Shown here in pieces: positions 1 to 12,153 of a stretch of 64,000 nt of DNA. The notes beneath the pieces were generated by a model. It was given only the letters and a program-made list of their open reading frames with translations. It did no database searches and was not told where the DNA came from. This DNA comes from Mycobacterium sp. D16R12. GTDB lineage: Bacteria > Actinomycetota > Actinomycetes > Mycobacteriales > Mycobacteriaceae. The position numbers and the translations under genes are program-made. The DNA lies in NCBI RefSeq assembly GCF_002013465.1, contig NZ_MAFC01000002.1:248001-312000 (forward strand), in the 5' to 3' direction. Every line of letters begins with the position of its first letter. Position 1 is the stretch's first letter.

Positions 1-3577
<3,577 letters not shown>

Positions 3578-3593
3578 AGACGGCTGACTAACA

Positions 3594-4166
3594 GTGCCGC
3601 GCGTTAGCGAGGACCACCTCGCGGCTCGTCGCCGCCAGATCCTCGATGGCGCGCGGCGCTGTTTTGCCGAGTACGGGTACGACGGCGCCACCGTGCGCCG
3701 GCTGGAGCACACCATCGGAATGTCGCGGGGAGCGATATTCCATCATTTCCGCGATAAGGACACGTTGTTCTTCGCGTTGGCCCGCGAGGACGCCGAACGG
3801 ATGGCGAACGTCGCCAGCCGCGAGGGTCTGGTGCAGGTGATGCGTGACATGCTGGCCGACCCCAATCAATTCGATTGGCTGGCAACTCGTTTGGAAATCG
3901 CCCGCAAACTGCGCAACGATCCTGAATTCCGGCGAGGCTGGAATCAGCGCGCCGAAGAACTCAACACCGCCACCCTGGCACGGCTGCAACGCCAGAAGAA
4001 GGCCGGCCGGTTGCGTGAGGACGTCTCCAGTGAGGTGATCCTGGGCTATCTGGATCTGGTGCTCGACGGCCTGGTGGCACGCCTGGCCGCCGGCGAATCC
4101 ACCGAGAGCCTCAGCCGCGTGTTGGATCTCGTCGAGGATTCGGTGCGCCGTGCCGATCACGCCTGA
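3594..4166 (+). CDS. acnR: TetR-family repressor of aconitase (AcnR/Rv1474c-like)
   Basis: The 190-residue protein has an N-terminal TetR helix-turn-helix at about residues 15-55 (GYDGATVRRL, then MSRGAIFHHFRDKD) and an all-helical ligand domain. The tandem arrangement acn-tetR with a 16-base gap is the conserved actinobacterial order, in which AcnR represses acn. It starts with GTG at 3594 without a strong ribosome site, probably relying on readthrough from acn. The name comes from synteny plus the matching operator at 638-653. Confidence 0.85.
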   Translation: MPRVSEDHLAARRRQILDGARRCFAEYGYDGATVRRLEHTIGMSRGAIFHHFRDKDTLFFALAREDAERMANVASREGLVQVMRDMLADPNQFDWLATRLEIARKLRNDPEFRRGWNQRAEELNTATLARLQRQKKAGRLREDVSSEVILGYLDLVLDGLVARLAAGESTESLSRVLDLVEDSVRRADHA

Positions 4167-4680
4167 CTCCAAGGACTGGACCTGGGTCCTCGAACGCCCG
4201 TGTGCGGAATGCGGATTTGATCCCGCCGCAACATCATTCGCCCAGATACCCGATATCGTCCGCGACAACCTGACTGCGTGGCAGCCGGTGCTGGCCCGCC
4301 CCGAGGTGGGCGTACGCCCCGATGAGCACACCTGGTCGCCGCTGGAGTACGGAGCCCACGTCCGCGACGTGTTCCGCATTTTCCTGACCCGGCTGCAGCT
4401 CATGCTGGCCGAGGACAACCCGTTGTTCGAGAACTGGGACCAGGACAGGACGGCCGTCGAGGAGCGGTACGCCGCACAAGACGCGCAGGCAGTGGCCGTC
4501 GAACTCGCCGCGGCAGGCGAGGCTGTCGCGGCCGCCTTCGCCGATGTCCCCGAGTCCGCATTACATCGACGCGGAAGACGAAGCAACGGTTCGATTTTCA
4601 CGGTCGAGACACTGGGCCTGTACTTCGTGCATGATCCGGTGCATCACCTGCACGATGTTTCCCGCCTGCCGGCGGACTAG
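4150..4680 (+). CDS. DinB-like superfamily protein
   Basis: The product is a 176-residue soluble protein of the DinB/YfiT four-helix type. Candidate metal ligands are His in EYGAHVRD and the C-terminal HDPVHHLHD cluster. Some actinobacterial members are mycothiol-dependent transferases, but the substrate here cannot be told. It begins at GTG 4150 inside the end of the TetR gene (17-base overlap), so it is probably co-transcribed with acn-acnR. Its TAG stop shares the palindrome CTAG (4677-4680) with the stop of the convergent secreted-protein gene. Confidence 0.75.
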   Translation: MPITPDSKDWTWVLERPCAECGFDPAATSFAQIPDIVRDNLTAWQPVLARPEVGVRPDEHTWSPLEYGAHVRDVFRIFLTRLQLMLAEDNPLFENWDQDRTAVEERYAAQDAQAVAVELAAAGEAVAAAFADVPESALHRRGRRSNGSIFTVETLGLYFVHDPVHHLHDVSRLPAD

Positions 4681-5219
4681 TGAGGGAAATCGATGACGGC
4701 CCGCGAGGGCGTGTCGGCGATGTACACCGCCGGACACTTGGGCGCTCGTGCCGCCACCTTCCACGCCATCACACCGTTCTTGTTGGTGAAGATGTCCGGG
4801 TCCTGGATCAGTCGAGCCGACCGGACCACCGGCGAGCCAGGAGGGGCTCCGAGGTCGTTGGGCTGCGGAAATGACTTCACCTGCCGATTCTCGGGACGGT
4901 CGAAGCTGCCAACGATGGTGTCGTGCGCCGACGCGCCACGGAATGCCACCGCATATCCCCCGTCCACCTGGGTGACCGAGAATGGCGGGGCCTGCCAGTA
5001 GGTCACCGGCCCCACCGGCGGCGCCAGCTTGTCCGGCCCGAAGGTGAACGTCACCCTGTCGACGTCGTCGAATGTCTCGATGCGCACATCGTGCAGGATA
5101 TTGGCGTAGTTCTCCGCGCCGCCGTCGGTCAATGTCGGGCACGCCGGTGCGGCCGCCGCCTGCGGGGCACCCACGAGCGGCCCGACTACCAGTACAAGCG
5201 GTACCAGGTATCGATACAT
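4677..5219 (-). CDS. secreted AMIN-like domain protein
   Basis: The 180-residue product starts MYRYLVPLVLVVGPLVGA, a Sec signal peptide with probable cleavage after PQAAAA. The rest is a beta-rich AMIN-like domain with RVTFTFGP, GASAHD and the terminal VIDFPH. Two cysteines near the ends (ACPTL, APKCPAV) could form a disulfide. A GTG at 5246 would add nine residues ahead of the signal peptide; ATG 5219 is preferred because it places the charged n-region correctly. It is a paralogue of the next gene on this strand. The precise role is unknown; the family suggests cell-envelope binding. Confidence 0.8.
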   Translation of the reverse strand: MYRYLVPLVLVVGPLVGAPQAAAAPACPTLTDGGAENYANILHDVRIETFDDVDRVTFTFGPDKLAPPVGPVTYWQAPPFSVTQVDGGYAVAFRGASAHDTIVGSFDRPENRQVKSFPQPNDLGAPPGSPVVRSARLIQDPDIFTNKNGVMAWKVAARAPKCPAVYIADTPSRAVIDFPH

Positions 5220-5324
5220 GGTTAGCGAATGTACGTTGTCCGACACCGAACCGCTGGCGTTCGCGCGGGGATTGTCCCCGGTGGCTAATTGAGGACCGGG
5301 CGGTGGTGCCCGGTCACAACACCC

Positions 5325-5969
5325 CTAGTGCGGCAGATCCACGACCAGACGAGGCGGGTTGGTCAGCGTGCTCACCTCGGGGCAACGCTGTTTGTTCAGA
5401 CCCAACGCCCACCGGACCTTGCCCTCGAAGTCCTCGCCTTGCTCGGCCTCCGCCAGGATCGGGAAGTCCTTCGGCTTGATCTCGCTCGGCCCCGGATACG
5501 ACCGGATGGGCTTATCGGTCTCATGGGCGGACGCACCATCGAACAGCACGCCGAGCAGTGCGGTGCCAGCGACGATGACCTTGTCTCCCTTGGGACCCGC
5601 CGAGACGCTGGTGGGGCTGTCCACCGAGTACCTGGGAACGACCAGCTGATCCAGCGCCACCTGGTTTTTCGGATCGGCCTTGGTCTCTGGCCCGAATTCG
5701 AAAGTGACCCTGTCGAAGTCGTCCTGCTTACCCACACGGACGTCTCGCAGCTGTGTGGCCACATTCTTGCCGCCACCACCGCTGACCGTCTCGCACGCCG
5801 TGACGCGGAATGTCTCCGGGGCAGGTGTTGATGTTTGCGGCAGCGCCGTCGTCGTGGCCACGGGCGATATCGAGTCGCCCAGCTGGCGCACCTGGCCGGC
5901 ACAGCCGGACGCCGTCATCGCCGCCAGCGCCAGCACTCCGATGTTCCGGATACCGCCTTGTCCTCGCAT
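5325..5969 (-). CDS. AMIN-like domain lipoprotein
   Basis: The 214-residue product opens with a lipoprotein signal (NIGVLALAAMTASGC) whose lipobox predicts lipidation of the Cys. A Thr/Pro-rich linker (ATTTALPQTSTPAPE) leads into an AMIN-like domain with FDRVTFEFGP, FDGASAHET and a terminal LVVDLPH. These motifs match those of the upstream-numbered neighbour, so the pair arose by duplication, one copy lipidated and one secreted. The frame extends to 6305 but only the ATG at 5969 gives a proper signal peptide. Confidence 0.85.
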   Translation of the reverse strand: MRGQGGIRNIGVLALAAMTASGCAGQVRQLGDSISPVATTTALPQTSTPAPETFRVTACETVSGGGGKNVATQLRDVRVGKQDDFDRVTFEFGPETKADPKNQVALDQLVVPRYSVDSPTSVSAGPKGDKVIVAGTALLGVLFDGASAHETDKPIRSYPGPSEIKPKDFPILAEAEQGEDFEGKVRWALGLNKQRCPEVSTLTNPPRLVVDLPH

Positions 5970-6033
5970 CGCATAACGGTAGCAACAATTGACGCCCGAA
6001 AGCTCAACGGGCACACTGCGTGTCGGATGCCAG

Positions 6034-6216
6034 TTAGGCTGTGCGGCCGCGCCGATTCGGGCCGCCGCGTCCACGCAGGGTGACACCCGATTCCACGAGA
6101 GCCCGATGCACATAGCCATATGATCGGCCCGTGTCCGCGGCGAGTGTGCGAATGCTCGCGCCCTTCTCGTATGCCGCCTTGAGCTCAGCACGCTCTTCGT
6201 CGCGTGTTTTGGCCAT
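6034..6216 (-). CDS. mini helix-turn-helix protein (Rv1473A-like)
   Basis: This 60-residue basic protein starts MAKTRDEERAELKAAYEKG and contains a short HTH (SIRTLAADTGRSYGYVHRAL) followed by a Gly/Arg-rich tail (RGRGGPNRRGR). The RC strand shows GGGAGAGAGG before the ATG at 6216, a strong ribosome site, so the longer frame to 6285 is rejected. The same mini-HTH gene accompanies the ABC-F gene in M. tuberculosis (Rv1473A next to Rv1473). It probably binds DNA; the target is unknown. Confidence 0.85.
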   Translation of the reverse strand: MAKTRDEERAELKAAYEKGASIRTLAADTGRSYGYVHRALVESGVTLRGRGGPNRRGRTA

Positions 6217-6332
6217 CGCGACCTCTCTCCCGACTCCATGCCGCTGCCCCTGTGGACGGCTCGACCCGGTTGCACCATAGCGCAAATGTGATCACGCAGG
6301 TGCACGAGACGCGGACGGCGTACGAGAAATGG

Positions 6333-7961
6333 TCAGGCCAGCTCGATGAGGTCCCGATACTCGTCCGACCAGTAGTCTTCCGTGCCGTCCGGCAACAACA
6401 CGACACGTTGCGGATTCAATGCTTCAGCGGCTCCCGGGTCGTGCGTGACAAGAACGACCGCACCCAGGTAACTGCGCAGCGCGTCCAAAACCTGTTCGCG
6501 TGAGGCGGGATCCAGGTTGTTGGTCGGCTCATCGAGCAGCAACACATTCGCGGTCGAGGCCACCAGACCTGCTAGAGCCAGACGGGTCTTTTCACCGCCG
6601 GAAAGCGTTCCCGCCGGCTGTTCCAGTTGCGGGCCGCTGAACATGAACGCACCCAGGATTCCACGCAGCTCCTGCTCCCCCGTATCCGGAGCGGCATGAC
6701 GGAGGTTCTCCCACACCGTCGCGTGATCATCCAGGGTGTCGTGCTCCTGCGCGAAATATCCGAGCTTGAGGCCGTGGCCCGGCTCCAGCGCGCCGGCGTC
6801 CGCGGTCTCCGCGCCCGCCAGCAAGCGCAGCAGCGTCGTCTTGCCCGCGCCGTTGAGCCCAAGAACCACGACTCGCGAGCCGCGATCGATGGCCAGGTCA
6901 ACCCCGGTGAATATCTCCAGAGACCCGTAGTTCTTGGTCAGCCCTTTGGCCACCAACGGCACCCGCCCACATGCCGCAGGGGTCGGGAACTTGATCCGGG
7001 CCACCTTGTCGGCCACCCGCTCTTCGTCGAGTCCCGACAACATCTTCTCGGCGCGACGCAACATATTCTGCGCGGCAACGGCTTTGGTTGCCTTGGCGCC
7101 CATCTTGGCCGCCTGGGTTCGCAGGGCCGACGCCTTCTTCTCCGCGTTGGCCCGCTCGCGCCGACGGCGCTGCTCATCCAGCGACCGCGCGTCCAGGTAT
7201 TTCTGCCAACCCATGTTGTAGACGTCGACCTCGCCGCGGACGGCATCCAGGAACCACACCTTGTTGACCACATCGGCCAGCAGATCGACGTTGTGACTGA
7301 TCACCACGAGCCCACCTTCGTGGGTCTGCAGGAAGCCGCGCAACCAACCGATCGAGTCCGCGTCAAGGTGGTTGGTCGGCTCGTCGAGCAGCAGCGTCAT
7401 GTTCGACCCCGCACCGCCCTCGGCCGCACCGAACAGAATCCGCGCCAGCTCCACGCGTCGCCGCTGACCACCCGACAGTGTGCGCAGTGGCTGGATCAGC
7501 ACCCGCTCGGGCAATCCCAGGCTGGAACAGATGCGGGCTGCCTCACTCTCCGCGACGTACCCACCCAGCGAGGAAAAACGCTCCTCCAGCTGCCCATAAC
7601 GGCGGATCGCCTTATCGCGCAGATCATCGTCGGCCAGCTCCGCCATCAGCGTCTGCTGCTTCTCCAACTCACTGATGATGGTGTCCAGGCCGCGCGCCGA
7701 CAGCACCCGATCACGCGCCAGCATGTCCAGGTTCCCCTCCTTGGGATCCTGTGGCAGGTAACCGATTTCACCGGTACGAGACACCGATCCGGCATACGGC
7801 TCGCCCTCGCCGGCCAGAATTCTCATCGAGGTGGTCTTGCCGGCCCCGTTACGCCCCACCAGCCCGATGCGGTCACCGGGCTGGATGCGTAACGCGGGGC
7901 CCGGCGCGTAGACGAGTGTGCGGGCGCCGGCGCGGACCTCGAGGTCCGTCGCGGTAATCAC
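6333..7961 (-). CDS. ABC-F family ATPase (Rv1473-like)
   Basis: The 542-residue protein has two ABC cassettes and no membrane segments. Walker A motifs are GRNGAGKTT (about 36-44) and GLNGAGKTT, signatures LSGGQRRR and LSGGEKTR, and Walker B LLLDEPTNHLD and LLLDEPTNNLD. A charged linker (SLDEQRRRRERANAEKK) joins them. ABC-F proteins act on the ribosome in translation or antibiotic protection; which one cannot be decided here. GTG 7961 follows AAGGAGTAAGTA. The small HTH gene lies downstream on the same strand. Confidence 0.93.
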   Translation of the reverse strand: MITATDLEVRAGARTLVYAPGPALRIQPGDRIGLVGRNGAGKTTSMRILAGEGEPYAGSVSRTGEIGYLPQDPKEGNLDMLARDRVLSARGLDTIISELEKQQTLMAELADDDLRDKAIRRYGQLEERFSSLGGYVAESEAARICSSLGLPERVLIQPLRTLSGGQRRRVELARILFGAAEGGAGSNMTLLLDEPTNHLDADSIGWLRGFLQTHEGGLVVISHNVDLLADVVNKVWFLDAVRGEVDVYNMGWQKYLDARSLDEQRRRRERANAEKKASALRTQAAKMGAKATKAVAAQNMLRRAEKMLSGLDEERVADKVARIKFPTPAACGRVPLVAKGLTKNYGSLEIFTGVDLAIDRGSRVVVLGLNGAGKTTLLRLLAGAETADAGALEPGHGLKLGYFAQEHDTLDDHATVWENLRHAAPDTGEQELRGILGAFMFSGPQLEQPAGTLSGGEKTRLALAGLVASTANVLLLDEPTNNLDPASREQVLDALRSYLGAVVLVTHDPGAAEALNPQRVVLLPDGTEDYWSDEYRDLIELA

Positions 7962-7999
7962 TACTTACTCCTTGAATGCTGTGTACGCGTCTCGCGTGG

Positions 8000-8809
8000 T
8001 CAGCGCTTGTCTCTGAACGCCGCCGCCCGCTTGTCCTTGCGCGCGGCGGTGGCCTCTTCGAAGTTGTCGGTGAGCAGCCGGACATATAGCTGGCCCAGGC
8101 CCTCTTGGTGCATGTGACTTTCCAGGCTAGCGGCGTCGAGCCCACTCCAAATGGTGCGCTTGGTCAACTCGATCCCTGGACGGGAGAACCCGGCGATGCG
8201 CTCTCCAATCGCGTAACACTCTTCCAGCAGCGATTCGGACGACACCTTGCGGGATACCAAACCGATGCGCTCGGCCTCGTCGGCGTCGACATCGCGGCCG
8301 GTCAGCATGATGTCCGAAGCACGGGACGTGCCGATGGCGCGCGGCAACAGATAGCTCAGACCCAGCTCACTGGCCGTCAGTCCGTTGTTGATACCGGCCG
8401 CCCGGAAGTAGGCGTCCTCAGATGCCACCCGGACATCGCAGGCCAGTGCCAGGCACAGACCACCACCGATGGCGGCGCCGTTGATGGCGGCGATCACCGG
8501 CTGGTGCATGCGGCGCAGGGTAAGGATGACGTCGTCGAGCAGCTCCATCGATCGCAGCGCGATCGTCGGCTGGGTCAGCCCTCCGATGTGCGGGATGGGC
8601 CCGGCGGATTTCTGGTCGGCCCCCGAGCAAAAGCCCTTGCCTGCCCCGGTGATGATGACGGCGCGCACGTCGTTGTCGTGGCTGATGTCGACGAGCATCT
8701 GCTTGAAGGGCAGCATCACGTCGAACGCCATGGCATTCATCCGCTCGGGCCGGTTCAGGGTGACCAGGGCAATATCCGGACGCGGACGATCCACCAGCAC
8801 GAAACTCAT
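8000..8809 (-). CDS. echA12: enoyl-CoA hydratase/isomerase family protein (EchA12-like)
   Basis: The 269-residue crotonase-fold protein has the oxyanion-hole elements GKGFCSGAD and INGAAIGGGLCLALACD. Family members hydrate or isomerise enoyl-CoA thioesters in fatty acid or sterol breakdown; the substrate is not evident. It lies between thioredoxin and ABC-F genes, the same order as Rv1471-Rv1472-Rv1473 in M. tuberculosis, which supports the EchA12 label. ATG at 8809. Confidence 0.88.
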   Translation of the reverse strand: MSFVLVDRPRPDIALVTLNRPERMNAMAFDVMLPFKQMLVDISHDNDVRAVIITGAGKGFCSGADQKSAGPIPHIGGLTQPTIALRSMELLDDVILTLRRMHQPVIAAINGAAIGGGLCLALACDVRVASEDAYFRAAGINNGLTASELGLSYLLPRAIGTSRASDIMLTGRDVDADEAERIGLVSRKVSSESLLEECYAIGERIAGFSRPGIELTKRTIWSGLDAASLESHMHQEGLGQLYVRLLTDNFEEATAARKDKRAAAFRDKR

Positions 8810-8875
8810 GCGTCCATATAACCGACCCCGCCGGATTGCACCAAATCGTTTCTGCGCGGCGCCACTCTCGAGGTG

Positions 8876-9229
8876 TTACGCCTCTTGTTCGCGCAGTGCC
8901 GCCTCGACGTCCAGATCGCGGACCTTCTGCACCAGATCGGCCAACGATGCCGGAGGCAGCGCGCCGGCCTGGTTGAACACCAGCTGGCCCTGCTTGAACA
9001 CCATCAGCGTCGGAATGGAGCGGACATTCGCCGCCGCCGCCAAGGCCTGCTCGGCCTCGGTGTCCACCTTCGCGTGCACGACATCAGGGTTCTCTTCCGA
9101 GGAGGCCTCGAAGACCGGACCGAACTGGCGGCACGGTCCGCACCAGGACGCCCAGAAATCGACCAGCACGATGTCGTTGTCGTGGACCAGGTCATTGAAC
9201 GCGTCAGCGGTGATGTCACGTGTTGCCAT
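8876..9229 (-). CDS. trxB: thioredoxin (TrxB1/Rv1471-like)
   Basis: The 117-residue cytosolic thioredoxin has the active site WCGPC at residues 29-33 and the cis-Pro region VRSIPTLMVF. It transfers electrons from thioredoxin reductase to protein disulfides. The start ATG at 9229 follows TTGAGGACGAC, a fair ribosome site. Repeats with an AGTAC core lie upstream at 9272-9312. The hydratase gene follows after 66 bases on the same strand. Confidence 0.95.
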   Translation of the reverse strand: MATRDITADAFNDLVHDNDIVLVDFWASWCGPCRQFGPVFEASSEENPDVVHAKVDTEAEQALAAAANVRSIPTLMVFKQGQLVFNQAGALPPASLADLVQKVRDLDVEAALREQEA

Positions 9230-9271
9230 GTCGTCCTCAACGTTGTCGGGGTGCGCGATGTTCCGTCATCG

Positions 9272-9312
9272 CTCAGTACTGAGTCCGATCAGTACCAGGG
9301 TCCGATCAGTAC
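9272..9312. repeat. palindrome plus 13-bp direct repeat with AGTAC core
   Basis: CTCAGTACTGAG (9272-9283) is a perfect 12-bp palindrome. It is followed by two exact copies of GTCCGATCAGTAC at 9283-9295 and 9300-9312 (period 17). The second copy contains the stop codon of the OYE gene. The cluster sits 43-83 bases upstream of the thioredoxin start and could be a regulator site. Confidence 0.9.
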
Positions 9313-10433
9313 AGCGCGGCCAGGGCCTTGCCGATATTGAATCCGACGAACTCGTCCTGGCGCCCGGCCCGCAGCTTGTTCACCCATTCGGGGTCCGACA
9401 GCAGGGCGCGACCGACGGCGATGACATCGAACTCTTTGTCGGCGAATTGGCGCAGCACCGCTTCGACGGGCGCGGGCTCGATATCCCGAACCTCGGTCGG
9501 TTTGAATTCCGTCTGCAATCCCACCGAGCCGACGGCAATCGCCGGCAGTCCCGTGACACGTTTGGTCCAGCCGGCAAGACTCAGCTCTCCGTCAGCGCCG
9601 GTCAAGTCCGCGAAGGCGGGCAGATAGTGCCGACGCGTAGAGGGATGGAAGACGTCGACACCGGCCTCGACCAGGGGTGCGAGTAGCCGTTCCAATTCCG
9701 CTGGGCTGTCGGCCAGCGTGGCCGTGTAGTCCGCCTGCTTCCACTGCGAAAACCGGTACAGGATGGGGAAATCAGGCCCGACAGCGGCACGTACCGACCG
9801 CACCACCTCGACCGGGAATCGCACCCGATCGACGACCGATCCGCCATAGCCGTCGGCCCGAACGTTGGTGCGCTCCCACAGGAACTGGTCAAGGAGATAA
9901 CCGTGGGCACCGTGCAGCTCGACAGCGTCGAATCCGGCGGCCTTGGCATTGCGGGCCGCTGTCGCATATCGCTCTGCGAGCGGGGCAAGCTCACCCGTCT
10001 GCAGCGCACGGCCTTGCGGGGAGGCATCTCCGCCCAACCCGGATGGGCTCACCGACTCCACCTGGGGATTGAACTCCGGATCCACGCCGCGTTCGACCCC
10101 CTGGTGCCACAGCTGCGCGGCGATCGCCGACCCCTCGTCGTGCACGGCATCGGTAACGGCGGACCATCCCGCCAGCACCTCGTCGCCGACGAGGCGCGGA
10201 ACGCTGGACTGACCGCCCGCGGCATCGTCCGGGATGAATACGCCCTCGGTGATGATCAGCCCGACACCGCCGGCGGCACGGCGGCGGTAGTAGGCAGCCA
10301 CATTCTCGCCGGGTACGCCGCCCGGTGATGCCGACCGCGTCATCGGCGCCATCGCGAACCTGTTCGGGGCGGTCAGCGATTTCACGGTGAACGGTTCGAA
10401 GAGGGGCGCTACGTCTGGTCTCACGTCGGTCAC
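9306..10433 (-). CDS. NADH:flavin oxidoreductase, Old Yellow Enzyme family
   Basis: The 375-residue TIM-barrel flavoprotein shows the OYE signature HGAHGYLLDQFL and the N-terminal APNRFAMAPMTRS. Such enzymes bind FMN and reduce activated C=C bonds with NAD(P)H; the physiological substrate is unknown. The start is GTG 10433 (VTDVRPDV), 52 bases from the divergent lipoprotein gene. TAGTTT lies eight bases upstream, a possible -10 for a near-leaderless transcript. Confidence 0.9.
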   Translation of the reverse strand: MTDVRPDVAPLFEPFTVKSLTAPNRFAMAPMTRSASPGGVPGENVAAYYRRRAAGGVGLIITEGVFIPDDAAGGQSSVPRLVGDEVLAGWSAVTDAVHDEGSAIAAQLWHQGVERGVDPEFNPQVESVSPSGLGGDASPQGRALQTGELAPLAERYATAARNAKAAGFDAVELHGAHGYLLDQFLWERTNVRADGYGGSVVDRVRFPVEVVRSVRAAVGPDFPILYRFSQWKQADYTATLADSPAELERLLAPLVEAGVDVFHPSTRRHYLPAFADLTGADGELSLAGWTKRVTGLPAIAVGSVGLQTEFKPTEVRDIEPAPVEAVLRQFADKEFDVIAVGRALLSDPEWVNKLRAGRQDEFVGFNIGKALAALY

Positions 10434-10485
10434 GAGGTGTCAAACTACGCCGACGCCCAATCCATTCCGGATAACGTGGTCAACC

Positions 10486-11235
10486 ATGTCACCAAATCTC
10501 TGGCCGCGGCCCACGTTGCTAGTGATCGCCGGTGTCGTCATGCTCTCCGGCGCGGCATGTGGCGGATCCGGGGACACGCCCGTCCAGTCCTCGCCGGGCC
10601 CTGCCTCGACCACCGTCACCCGGCACGCGGGCGGACAGGACAGGGCCGGTGGATTGATCTCCTCGGTGTCGGGTCACACCGTCCAGGTGACCAACCCCGT
10701 CGGCAGCGCCGATATCGACTTCAACACCATGACAAAGCTCACCGAGGTGCAACCCGCGGAACTGTCGGATGTCGTCGTCGGCAGCTGCGTCGCCGTGGTG
10801 GCGACCGCCGGCGCGTCGGACCAGGCCACCGCGCAGCGGGTGCTGATCAGTGCGGCCGAGGACGACAAATGTGCCGTGGAGACGCCGCCCGGCAGCGCAC
10901 CACCTCCCGGCATACCGCAGGGGCCGCCGCCCGGCGCTCCGGCGGGTCCCCCGCCATTCGGCGGCCCGAGCGTCCAGGGCGCGGTCGCGTCGGTCATCGG
11001 CAGCACCATCGTGGTCGCCAACACCGATCCCAGTGGGACATCAGAGATCCAGACCAATGTCACGGTGACTGCTGATACCGCCTACGACAAACGGCAACCC
11101 ACCGAGGCCACCGCGATCATCACCGGCAAATGCGCGGACGCACACGGCACCAAGAATGCCAGCGGGGTGCTTCAGGCCACCAAGATCGATTTGGGTCCCG
11201 CCACCGACGGGCGATGCGGACCGCCACGGCGGTAA
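10486..11235 (+). CDS. lipoprotein with two DUF5666-like repeats (copy 1)
   Basis: The 249-residue product has a lipoprotein signal ending LSGAAC. Two related beta-rich units follow, about residues 55-125 (LISSVSGHTVQV to QRVLIS) and 160-240 (GAVASVIGSTIVVANTD to ATKIDLG), separated by a Pro/Gly-rich linker (PPGIPQGPPPGAPAGPPP). Both resemble DUF5666 or OB-like extracellular domains. The longer frame from 10387 is rejected because only ATG 10486 gives the signal peptide. It is paralogous to the next gene. Role unknown. Confidence 0.85.
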   Translation: MSPNLWPRPTLLVIAGVVMLSGAACGGSGDTPVQSSPGPASTTVTRHAGGQDRAGGLISSVSGHTVQVTNPVGSADIDFNTMTKLTEVQPAELSDVVVGSCVAVVATAGASDQATAQRVLISAAEDDKCAVETPPGSAPPPGIPQGPPPGAPAGPPPFGGPSVQGAVASVIGSTIVVANTDPSGTSEIQTNVTVTADTAYDKRQPTEATAIITGKCADAHGTKNASGVLQATKIDLGPATDGRCGPPRR

Positions 11236-11376
11236 ATCCGGATACGGCTTCGTACCACGGGTTGTCGGTAAGGCTGACATCTCCAACACACAGCAACTTC
11301 GCACAGACACCGGAGCGCAACCTCAGCCAGCACAAGCACGCTGAGGTGTCCTATTCGTCAACCATGGAGAACATCG

Positions 11377-12153
11377 ATGTCCCCAACCCCGATACTCGCC
11401 CAGCCACGGTTCGCCCGCGGCGCCCTGTTCGCACTGGCCGGTCTGACCGCGCTGTCGGTGGCCGCGTGCGGCTCGCCTACCAATACCAACGGCGCCTCCA
11501 CAAAGTCAGCGGCACCAACCACGTCTTCGGCCGCACAGCAGGGCGAACACAACGACAAGGACCGCGTGATGGGGCTCATCGCCTCGGTGTCCGGCAGCAC
11601 CATTCAGGTGACCAAGAAGGACGGCACCGCGACCGTCGGCTTCAGCCAGTCGACGAAGGTCTCCGAGATCACTGCCGCGCAATTGCCGGACGTCACCGCG
11701 GGAAGTTGTATTGCCGCCGTGGCACAACAGGACTCGAACCCACCGACGGCCCGGCGAGTGATGCTCTGGCCGGCTGCGGACGGCAACTGCACGCGATCAC
11801 ACGCCAAGGACTCACAGGAGTCCGCGTCGCCCACCCCAACATCCGGTAAGCGCCCCGAGCATCAGGCGGTTCACGGAACAGTGACCTCGGTCAGCGGGAA
11901 CACGATCACGGTCAGTAGCACCGATCCGAATGGCGGCGCCGCGACCCCGACGACTGTGACCGTGAACAACGAGACCGTCTACGCCAAGCGTGCCCCGGTG
12001 GACCACAGCGCCATCGCCGCCGGCAAGTGCATTGCCGCGCACGGCACCGATGACGCATCGGGCAACATTCAGGCCTCGACGATCACCCTTCGTGCGGCCA
12101 AGGACGGCTCATGCGGGGGACCCGGCGGCCACGAAGGCCATCACGAGCGCTAG
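11377..12153 (+). CDS. lipoprotein with two DUF5666-like repeats (copy 2)
   Basis: The 258-residue lipoprotein has a lipobox at LSVAAC, a Ser/Thr/Ala-rich linker, then two units matching those of the preceding gene: LIASVSGSTIQVTKKDG and GTVTSVSGNTITVSSTDPNG, each followed by a SCIA or KCIA half with a conserved cysteine. The tail is His-rich (GGHEGHHER), which may bind metal. GGAGA precedes ATG 11377 by a normal distance. The stop overlaps the stop of the convergent DUF59 gene in CTAG (12150-12153). Confidence 0.85.
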   Translation: MSPTPILAQPRFARGALFALAGLTALSVAACGSPTNTNGASTKSAAPTTSSAAQQGEHNDKDRVMGLIASVSGSTIQVTKKDGTATVGFSQSTKVSEITAAQLPDVTAGSCIAAVAQQDSNPPTARRVMLWPAADGNCTRSHAKDSQESASPTPTSGKRPEHQAVHGTVTSVSGNTITVSSTDPNGGAATPTTVTVNNETVYAKRAPVDHSAIAAGKCIAAHGTDDASGNIQASTITLRAAKDGSCGGPGGHEGHHER

